NCBI GenBank assembly: GCA_026991065.1
Contig: JALXCG010000433.1
Span: 1 to 5,971 of the forward strand
Reading direction: 5' to 3'
DNA from: JALXCG01 sp026991065 [NCBI: Gemmatimonadota bacterium]
GTDB lineage: Bacteria > GCA-2686955
DNA length: 5,971 bases
Below, piece by piece: positions 1 to 5,971 of this stretch (within the stretch, counting starts at the first letter, position 1; each line of letters begins with the position of its first letter). The notes beneath the pieces are model-generated. The model saw only the letters and a list, made by a program, of their open reading frames with translations, was not told the origin of the DNA and searched no databases. Made by a program: the position numbers and the translations under genes.

Positions 1-231
1 TCACGCCGAGACGCTTGGCGGGCGGGCTGGCGTGTCTGTCCGCAGCCGAAGCCATCGAGCAACCCAGCCGCCCACAGGCAGTTGCCCCAGGAGGTCCGAG
101 AGCGCGGCGGCGAAGATGAAGCGGAGGGGGGCGGCGGGCGCACACTGGATGGGGAGCGGATCCGGCGCGAGGCGGGCGTGCGGAGTCTGGACGATGCGCT
201 GGCGCGGCTCCCCGGCGTGGTTCGCCGGTAG
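1..231 (+). CDS. Possible C-terminal fragment of an unrecognised protein (5' end outside window)
   Basis: Frame 1 is open from the window edge to a TAG at 229-231, giving 76 residues of a protein that begins upstream. I do not recognise it. The tail after about residue 47 (TLDGERIRREAGVRSLDDAL, then ARLPGVVRR) reads like an amphipathic charged helix and looks protein-like. The preceding part is rich in Gly, Glu, Arg and Pro and looks like a low-complexity linker. By hand count, third positions are about 79% G+C against about 62% at second positions, which allows coding. Against it, the stretch is short for GC-rich DNA. An antisense frame in the same codon register is also open from 453 down to 1 (GTG start, 150 codons), with an equally acceptable base profile but no Shine-Dalgarno. 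The two readings exclude each other; I slightly prefer the + reading because of the helix-like tail. Confidence 0.33.
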   Translation, partial: SRRDAWRAGWRVCPQPKPSSNPAAHRQLPQEVRERGGEDEAEGGGGRTLDGERIRREAGVRSLDDALARLPGVVRR

Positions 232-417
232 GAACCTGTCGCCGGGCATGCGCCATCGGGCTTCATCGGCGGCGCGGTCGACGTGGTAAAGAGGCGGAAT
301 CCACGCCGACGCTGAATCGAAGCGCGTCATGCGCGGAGAGACGGGCTGCGACGCCGACACGCGCTCTGCGTGGGAATCGGGAATCGGGAGCCCGGATTTT
401 CCCCGGATCGAGAAGCG

Positions 418-483
418 TTGCACCGGATTTGAAGCCTCTGGGATTGCTTTCACGGTGCAAAAATCGTGGAAAAATGGTGCAAA
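418..483 (+). repeat. Three GGTGCAA words, one inverted, upstream of gdhA
   Basis: GGTGCAAA occurs at 454-461 and again at 476-483, exactly 22 bases apart, or about two helical turns. The reverse complement TTGCACC lies at 418-424. Same-face spacing and an inverted partner are typical of transcription-factor half-sites. TGCACC/GGTGCA is also the half-site of the NtrC palindrome, but no pair here has the 5-base spacing of a full NtrC site. The repeats are seen directly; a regulatory role is inference. Confidence 0.4.
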
Positions 484-512
484 TGGCCTGCTTCCGTCAC
501 TCTCCGCAAAAT

Positions 513-1944
<1,432 letters not shown>

Positions 1945-1975
1945 TCATCCGCGCCATTCAGCGGCTCTGACAATC

Positions 1976-2025
1976 AGGGAGCGCGTCCGGGTCTCTACAT
2001 TGGGCCGGGCGCGCTTCTTCTATTT
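1976..2025 (+). terminator. Rho-independent terminator after gdhA
   Basis: AGCGCGTCCGG (1980-1990) pairs with CCGGGCGCGCT (2005-2015) over 11 bp with one G-U pair. It can be extended outward by a few weaker pairs from 1976. The loop is 14 bases and the stem is followed by the T-rich TCTTCTATTT (2016-2025). It begins 31 bases after the gdhA stop codon and separates gdhA from the downstream ATP-grasp gene. Confidence 0.85.
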
Positions 2026-2057
2026 GTGGGATAGTGAGCGCTGAGACTTACCCGACG

Positions 2058-2074
2058 AAGGATGGTTATTGATG
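2058..2074 (+). promoter_or_regulatory. Ribosome binding site that decides the start of the ATP-grasp gene
   Basis: AAGGA at 2058-2062 precedes two adjacent possible starts, TTG at 2069 and ATG at 2072. The spacing is 9 bases to the ATG and 6 to the TTG; both are usable, and the ATG is preferred as the stronger start codon. The choice changes the protein by one residue only. Confidence 0.6.
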
Positions 2075-5000
2075 CACTTCGATCTGCTTGATTCGCGCTT
2101 CCACAAACTGCAGGAGTTGATGCCGTTCAAGGTTCGTGAAATTCTCTTGCTCTCCAGCGCCTACGACGCATTCATCCTGGAGGAGGCGGGGACTCTCAGC
2201 GGCCGTCTTTTCGGCGAATACTCCGAACTGCGCCTGGCGGAAGCACCGCGAATCACCCATGTCTCGACCGGTGCTCGTGCGCTGGAGTTGTTGGCATCGC
2301 GCAAGTTTGATCTGGTCATCACGGTGGTTGAAGTGGCCGACATGGCGGTGGGGACCTTCACGGCCGAAGTGCGGAAGTTGCTACCGAAGATGCCCGTGAT
2401 GCTGCTGGTCTTCGGCGAGGCGGATCTCCTGCAGTGTCCCGATGTGCTCAACAGTGACGGCGTGGACCGGGTGCTCCTGTGGACCGGCGATCTGCGAATT
2501 CTGATCGCCGGAATCAAGCTGATCGAGGACGCGCGCAATCTGGAGCATGACGCGCGGGTCGGCGGTGTGCGTTTCATCATTGTGGTGGAGGATTCGATTC
2601 GCTGCTACTCCGGGTTTCTGAGCATTCTCTATTCGGAGTTGCTGGTGCAGGCGCGCTCTTTGATCGCCGAGGGGCTCAATGAGCAGCACCAGACCATGCG
2701 CATGCGGGCCCGCGTCAAGATTGTTTTGACGCGTACTTTCGAAGAGGCGATGGAATACTTCGATCGCTACCAAGATCAGGTTTTCGCACTGATCAGCGAC
2801 GTCAGCTTTCCGCGTGGTGGGGTGGATGACCCCGAGGCCGGGTTTGATCTTCTGCGGGTTTTCCGCGATCGCTATCCCGACATGCCGGTGCTCTTGCAGT
2901 CGGCGGAGCAGGACGCGGCGACTCGCGCGGCGGAATTGGGCGTGGCCTTTGTTGACAAGAACTCGCCGCAGCTCCATGCCAAGATCCGCCATTTCCTGAA
3001 GACCGGTTTGGGATTCGGTGACTTCATCTTTCGCGATGCCGACGGCGCCGAAGTGGGACGGGCCCGCGATGTGTTCGAGATGGAGCAGATGCTGAAGATC
3101 GTCCCGGCCGAGTCGATCGCGCTGCACGCTTACCGCAACCACTTTTCACTGTGGCTGGCGGCACGCAGCATGTATCCGGTTGCCGCCATGTTTCGCCGCC
3201 ACGATGCGCGCGATTTCGACTCGATAGAGGGGCTGCGCACCTTTCTCATTCGTGCGCTGCGGGCCGAGCGGCGGGCCGAGGCCAATGAACTGGTTTCCGA
3301 TTTTACCAACTTGAAGCGTGATCGGGAGTCCTCTTTTGTGCGCCTGATCTCGGGGTCGATCGGTGGCAAGGGGCGGGGCATCGCTTTTATCCGTTCGCAG
3401 TTGGCGCGGCAGGGGTTCGCCGAGCGCTACGCGGGGTTGGCGGTGCGGATTCCGAAGACTGCCGGCATCGGCACCGACGAGTTTGACCGTTTTCTGGAAT
3501 TGAGCGTGTCGCGCGAGGAGATCCTTGCCTGTGAGTCCGATCAGGAGGTGCTCTCCCGCTTTCTCAATGGCCGCCTCTCCTCGACGCTGCTGCGGCAACT
3601 CAAGGGGATGACAAGGATTCTCAAGGGCCCGCTGGCGGTTCGCTCCTCCAGTCTCCTTGAGGACTCCCGGTTTCAGCCCTTCGCCGGGATCTACTCGACC
3701 TGGATGTTGCCGAACAACCATCCCGATGCGGCAACGCGCTTGACCGAGCTTTGTCTGGCGATCAAAGCGGTTTTCGCGTCGACTTTTCTGCACAACGCCC
3801 GCGCCTATTTCTCCGGTGCGCCGCAGACCGCGGAAGAGGAGAAGATGGCTGTCGTCATTCAGGAGTTGGTCGGGCGGCGCTACGGCGATCGCTACTACCC
3901 GCACATGTCCGGAGTGGCTCAGTCGCGCAATTTCTACCCGGTCGGGAGCCAGCGCGCGGACGACGGGATCGCGTTGATCGCTTTGGGGCTGGGCCATCAA
4001 GTGGTGAGTGGCGGCACTGCCCTGCGTTTCTCTCCGGGGGCTCCGGACGTGTTTCCGCAGTTCCCCACGGCGCGTCATTTCTTGCGCAATTCGCAGGCGC
4101 AGTTCTATGCCCTCGACCTTTCCATGCAGACCATCGACTTCTGGGCGGGACAGCCGGAGATCAATTTGCGGCAGTATGATCTGGATACCGCCGAGACTGA
4201 CGGCACATTGCGTCATGTAGGTAGCGTCTTCAGCGCGAGCGACGGCCGCATTCGTGACACCTTGCGCGAAGCCGGCCCCCGGGTCGTGACTTTTCACAAC
4301 ATCCTCAAGTGGCGTTCGCTGCCTCTGGCGGAGGCTCTCGCGGATGTGCTGCAGGTGGCGCGCGAGGGGCTTGGATGCGATGCCGACATCGAGTTTGCCG
4401 TCGACATGGGGCCGGAGGGGGATGCTCCGCGCGGTGCCGATGAGACCGACTTCCGGCCGGCGCTGAACATCCTGCAGCTTCGCCCCATGACGCGACGCTC
4501 GAGTCTGGACCATCAGGTGACTTTTGACGAGCCCGCGCCGGAACAGATTCTCTGCCGAACGACCTCCTCTCTCGGGCATGGCGTGATCCGCGGGATTCAC
4601 GACGTGGTTTATGTGACCGACCGCTCTCTGGATGGAACTTCGACGCCCGCGGTCGCCCGCGAAATCGGTGAGATCAATGCCAAGCTGGTCTCTCGCGGAG
4701 CCCCCTATCTGTTGATTGGGCCCGGCCGCTGGGGCAGCAGTGACTCTGCTCTGGGGATTCCGGTGGAATGGTCGCAGATCGCCGGTGCGCGCATCATCGT
4801 CGAAACGGCGTTTGGTGATCGCAGTGTGGATCCCTCGCAGGGGACCCACTTCTTTCACAATGTGACCTCCAAGCAGATCGGCTATCTGACGCTCAGCTCC
4901 TTTCCGCAGCGGGTCACGGCGGACAACTTCATCGACCTGGAGTGGCTGGACCAGATCCCGGAGGCGCAGGCGACGCCCGGAGTCCGGCATGTCCACCTGG

Positions 5001-5107
5001 AGCATCCCCTGGTCGCCTACCTGGATGGGCGCAAGAACACGGCCACGATTCTCAAGCCGGAACCGGATGAAGAGGAGAATGGCCTGGCGCCGGAGGAGAT
5101 GTATTAG
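2072..5107 (+). CDS. Receiver-domain/PPDK-type ATP-grasp fusion protein (PEP synthase-like, lacking swivelling-His and PEP domains)
   Basis: The protein has 1011 residues and no signal peptide or membrane segment, so it is probably cytoplasmic. Residues about 20-155 form a receiver-like fold with no aspartate at the end of its third strand (DLVITVVEVADM). Residues about 165-310 form a second receiver with E173/D174, candidate phosphoacceptor D243 (ISDVSFP), S277 and K296 (VDKNS), so it looks competent. A helical linker (about 315-410) contains YRNHFSLWLAAR. The ATP-grasp domain of PEP synthase/PPDK (PF01326 type, about 425-806) shows GGKGRG at 431-436, AVRSSSLLEDS at 522-532, then PFAGIYST, VIQELVGRRYGDR and the closing ILQLRPM at 800-806. 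The remaining 200 residues carry GPGRWGSSD (883-891) and GTHFFHN (924-930). They show neither the TSCGGRT-H phosphohistidine motif nor a PEP-binding barrel. Such proteins are often labelled PEP synthase, but this one should not make PEP. I infer a phosphorylation-controlled ATP-dependent phosphotransferase or ligase with unknown substrate. Confidence 0.9.
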   Translation: MHFDLLDSRFHKLQELMPFKVREILLLSSAYDAFILEEAGTLSGRLFGEYSELRLAEAPRITHVSTGARALELLASRKFDLVITVVEVADMAVGTFTAEVRKLLPKMPVMLLVFGEADLLQCPDVLNSDGVDRVLLWTGDLRILIAGIKLIEDARNLEHDARVGGVRFIIVVEDSIRCYSGFLSILYSELLVQARSLIAEGLNEQHQTMRMRARVKIVLTRTFEEAMEYFDRYQDQVFALISDVSFPRGGVDDPEAGFDLLRVFRDRYPDMPVLLQSAEQDAATRAAELGVAFVDKNSPQLHAKIRHFLKTGLGFGDFIFRDADGAEVGRARDVFEMEQMLKIVPAESIALHAYRNHFSLWLAARSMYPVAAMFRRHDARDFDSIEGLRTFLIRALRAERRAEANELVSDFTNLKRDRESSFVRLISGSIGGKGRGIAFIRSQLARQGFAERYAGLAVRIPKTAGIGTDEFDRFLELSVSREEILACESDQEVLSRFLNGRLSSTLLRQLKGMTRILKGPLAVRSSSLLEDSRFQPFAGIYSTWMLPNNHPDAATRLTELCLAIKAVFASTFLHNARAYFSGAPQTAEEEKMAVVIQELVGRRYGDRYYPHMSGVAQSRNFYPVGSQRADDGIALIALGLGHQVVSGGTALRFSPGAPDVFPQFPTARHFLRNSQAQFYALDLSMQTIDFWAGQPEINLRQYDLDTAETDGTLRHVGSVFSASDGRIRDTLREAGPRVVTFHNILKWRSLPLAEALADVLQVAREGLGCDADIEFAVDMGPEGDAPRGADETDFRPALNILQLRPMTRRSSLDHQVTFDEPAPEQILCRTTSSLGHGVIRGIHDVVYVTDRSLDGTSTPAVAREIGEINAKLVSRGAPYLLIGPGRWGSSDSALGIPVEWSQIAGARIIVETAFGDRSVDPSQGTHFFHNVTSKQIGYLTLSSFPQRVTADNFIDLEWLDQIPEAQATPGVRHVHLEHPLVAYLDGRKNTATILKPEPDEEENGLAPEEMY

Positions 5108-5112
5108 CGCGG

Positions 5113-5137
5113 AGATTGCTGATGGCGATTTTTTTTT
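5113..5137 (+). terminator. Weak Rho-independent terminator after the ATP-grasp gene
   Basis: ATTGC (5115-5119) pairs with GCGAT (5125-5129), including one G-U pair, around a 5-base loop, and the stem runs straight into an unbroken run of nine T (5129-5137). The U-tract is excellent but the stem is short and only moderately stable. It starts 5 bases after the stop codon at 5105-5107. A second small stem, GCGAA/TTCGC at 5140-5157, follows without a T run. Confidence 0.4.
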
Positions 5138-5234
5138 CAGCGAAGCCGGGTTTTCGCGGTTACTGTTTTACTCAGTCGGCTACAGAAGTCGTTTCTGCAA
5201 CCATTTTGCGGCGCACACAATTAAAGCGCCGTCC

Positions 5235-5242
5235 AAGGAGGT
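5235..5242 (+). promoter_or_regulatory. Strong Shine-Dalgarno of the secreted-protein gene
   Basis: AAGGAGGT is a full anti-SD match placed close to the ATG at 5246: five bases separate AAGGAG from the start. It fixes the start codon, since no other in-frame start keeps the signal peptide. The gene cut by the right edge has the same AGGAGG plus 4 bases arrangement. Confidence 0.8.
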
Positions 5243-5245
5243 CCC

Positions 5246-5740
5246 ATGACTCGTTTTGTTTCTCTGCTTGCCGCACTCGCTGTTTCTGCTCCTGCGCTTG
5301 CGATTGACGCGAACGGAACCTTGGGGGTGTATGAGTCATCCGAGGTGGTGATCGACGCATCCAACGCGATCGAGGCCATTTTCGAGGAGTCCGGCGCCAA
5401 CCCATCCGAGGATGGTTTCTTTGATGTGACCGTTCATTGGACCAGTCAGTATGGCATCGACTGGTGCATGTCCCTGCAGTTCACCACGCCTGACTTGACT
5501 GTCCAGGGGGGCAACATCACTGGCACGATCTGCGGCGCCGGTGATTGGCAGGCTGTCTCCATGTCGAAGGTCGGCAGCGCCTATCAGGTCAACTATGAGT
5601 ATCTCGGCTCTGAGAGTTGCGCGGAGACTCTGTGCATGGAAGGCACCAAGGTTGGCATGACGCTACCGAACTCGACCTATGGTTTCTGGGGCAGTTGCAG
5701 TGATTTCCCCGCCGATGGCGTGATCAACGGCTGCCAGTAG
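5246..5740 (+). CDS. Small acidic, six-cysteine secreted protein of unknown function
   Basis: I do not recognise the family. The 164-residue product starts with a clear Sec signal peptide: MTRF, a hydrophobic stretch about 5-15, then APALA with likely cleavage after A19. There is no lipobox cysteine and no further membrane segment, so the mature protein of about 145 residues is probably periplasmic or extracellular. It has six cysteines (74, 96, 125, 130, 151, 163), an even number that fits three disulfides, all in the C-terminal two thirds. By my count there are 19 Asp/Glu against 2 Lys/Arg after the signal peptide, so it is strongly acidic. Alternating polar and hydrophobic stretches (FFDVTVHWTS, SLQFTTPDLTV, YQVNYEYLG) suggest a beta-rich fold. 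The final segment CSDFPADGVINGC could be a small disulfide loop. The gene has its own strong ribosome binding site and terminator and is probably monocistronic. Acidic residues could bind calcium, but no canonical site is seen. Confidence 0.85.
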   Translation: MTRFVSLLAALAVSAPALAIDANGTLGVYESSEVVIDASNAIEAIFEESGANPSEDGFFDVTVHWTSQYGIDWCMSLQFTTPDLTVQGGNITGTICGAGDWQAVSMSKVGSAYQVNYEYLGSESCAETLCMEGTKVGMTLPNSTYGFWGSCSDFPADGVINGCQ

Positions 5741-5764
5741 TTCCTGAATCGGGCAATCGATTCC

Positions 5765-5807
5765 GGGCGCGGCGCTTCCCAGTGGGGGCGCCGCGCCTCT
5801 TTTGTTT
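5765..5807 (+). terminator. Strong Rho-independent terminator after the secreted-protein gene
   Basis: GGCGCGGCGC (5766-5775) pairs perfectly with GCGCCGCGCC (5788-5797). The stem continues inward through TTCC/GGGG (5776-5779 with 5784-5787), two of those pairs being G-U, to a 4-base loop CAGT, giving 14 bp in all. It is followed by TCTTTTGTTT (5798-5807). It begins 24 bases after the stop codon. Confidence 0.93.
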
Positions 5808-5835
5808 GGGTTTCCCTGAGCCGCTCCGGGCCGCG

Positions 5836-5849
5836 GCAGCTACGGCTGC
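5836..5849 (+). other. Small hairpin with a UACG tetraloop
   Basis: GCAGC (5836-5840) and GCTGC (5845-5849) pair perfectly around TACG with a C-G closing pair. In RNA this is a UNCG tetraloop, one of the most stable known. No T run follows, so it is not a terminator. It lies about 100 bases before the start of the last gene; a role is unknown and chance is possible in GC-rich DNA. Confidence 0.4.
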
Positions 5850-5880
5850 AGGGCGAAGCGCATCGCGTTCCTGACCGCCC

Positions 5881-5922
5881 CATGTGGTGCTATGCTTTTC
5901 GTAGTCAAGTCAGCACACCATG
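5881..5922 (+). promoter_or_regulatory. Imperfect inverted repeat upstream of the last gene
   Basis: CATGTGGTGCT (5881-5891) and AGCACACCATG (5912-5922) are inverted copies with 9 of 11 positions matching, separated by 20 bases. A -10-like word TATGCT (5891-5896) lies at the inner edge of the left arm, but no good -35 is found at proper distance. The geometry would suit a dimeric regulator flanking the start of transcription; this is inference. Confidence 0.3.
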
Positions 5923-5936
5923 ACACGCCACGGCTG

Positions 5937-5943
5937 AGGAGGA
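5937..5943 (+). promoter_or_regulatory. Shine-Dalgarno of the gene cut by the right edge
   Basis: AGGAGGA lies just before ATG 5947, leaving four bases between AGGAGG and the start codon. It is the main evidence that the last ATG is a true start. Confidence 0.7.
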
Positions 5944-5946
5944 TTC

Positions 5947-5971
5947 ATGTTTCACCGTGTACCGGCTTTGC
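5947..5971 (+). CDS. Start of an unidentified gene, cut by the window end
   Basis: Only the first eight codons are visible (MFHRVPAL), opening at an ATG that follows a strong Shine-Dalgarno site. A basic residue followed by hydrophobic ones could begin a signal peptide, as in the preceding gene, but eight residues are too few to judge. The preceding terminator at 5765-5807 implies its own promoter in 5808-5930. Confidence 0.6.

Larger units (their letters stand above)
5108..5245 (+). other. Intergenic region between the ATP-grasp and secreted-protein genes
   Basis: This 138-base gap contains a T9 tract and two small hairpins near its left end and a strong ribosome binding site at its right end. 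I see no convincing -35/-10 pair. TACAGA at 5181-5186 and TTAAAG at 5221-5226 are weak -10-like words without good partners. A promoter for the secreted protein is expected here but cannot be placed. Confidence 0.5.

Noticed and set aside
382-398. Hairpin AATCGGG/CCCGGATT followed by TTTCCCC, as a terminator for an upstream gene
   Set aside because: The loop is only two bases, the right arm has a bulge and the T run is short.
1-453. Open frame of 150 codons on the minus strand, divergent from gdhA
   Set aside because: It starts at GTG without a Shine-Dalgarno, is rich in Pro, Arg and Ala with no recognisable motif, and an open frame of this length is not rare in DNA this GC-rich. Its base-position profile is acceptable, so it is kept only as an alternative to the + strand fragment at 1-231.
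443-460. NtrC-type dyad near GGTGCA
   Set aside because: TGCTTT-3 bases-GGTGCA is too short and mismatched for the TGCACC-5 bases-GGTGCA palindrome, and no sigma-54 -24/-12 element is found downstream (TGGCCTGC at 484 lacks the matching GC).
3146-5005. 619-codon minus-strand open frame across the ATP-grasp gene
   Set aside because: Antisense shadow of a gene with clear motifs. The composition (Arg, Gln, Asp, His-rich) and lack of motifs argue against it.
2072-5107. Annotation as phosphoenolpyruvate synthase (ppsA)
   Set aside because: The phosphohistidine motif and the PEP/pyruvate barrel are absent, so the PEP synthase reaction cannot be supported.
5920-5937. Five-codon ORF (MTRHG) ending in the Shine-Dalgarno of the last gene
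   Set aside because: It has no ribosome binding site of its own and is too short to distinguish from chance.

Overview
The window is bacterial DNA of fairly high GC content. It carries three complete genes, all on the + strand, plus the first codons of a fourth gene at the right edge and possibly the last codons of another at the left edge. A Sec-type signal peptide, Shine-Dalgarno sites and Rho-independent terminators all fit a bacterium. The lineage cannot be fixed from the sequence. The long response-regulator/ATP-grasp protein belongs to a type I associate with Bacteroidota, deltaproteobacterial groups and uncultured high-GC phyla; that is recollection, not a search result.

Layout. Bases 1-231 may be the C-terminal end of an unrecognised protein. 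Bases 232-603 are non-coding, becoming AT-richer from about 440. This stretch holds repeated GGTGCAA words, a plausible promoter and an unusual set of crossing inverted repeats just before the ribosome binding site of gdhA. gdhA (604-1944) encodes a hexameric, probably NADP-type glutamate dehydrogenase and ends at a strong terminator (1976-2025). Next comes a 1011-residue protein (2072-5107) with two receiver-like domains followed by a PEP-synthase/PPDK-type ATP-grasp domain. It lacks the phosphohistidine swivelling domain and the PEP-binding barrel of true PEP synthases. After a 138-base gap with a T9 tract, a small, very acidic, six-cysteine secreted protein (5246-5740) is followed by a 14-bp-stem terminator (5765-5807). 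The remaining intergenic DNA (5808-5946) leads to an SD-preceded ATG at 5947 that starts a gene cut by the window end.

How the genes work together. The genes look like separate transcription units: a terminator stands between gdhA and the ATP-grasp gene and after the secreted-protein gene, and a weaker one may lie after the ATP-grasp gene. GDH joins ammonium to 2-oxoglutarate. The ATP-grasp protein looks like a signalling or regulatory phosphotransferase, but its substrate is unknown, and a link to nitrogen or carbon metabolism rests only on adjacency. I see no CRISPR array, insertion sequence, tRNA or rRNA. The most notable items are the truncated PPDK-type architecture with receivers and the structured leader of gdhA.
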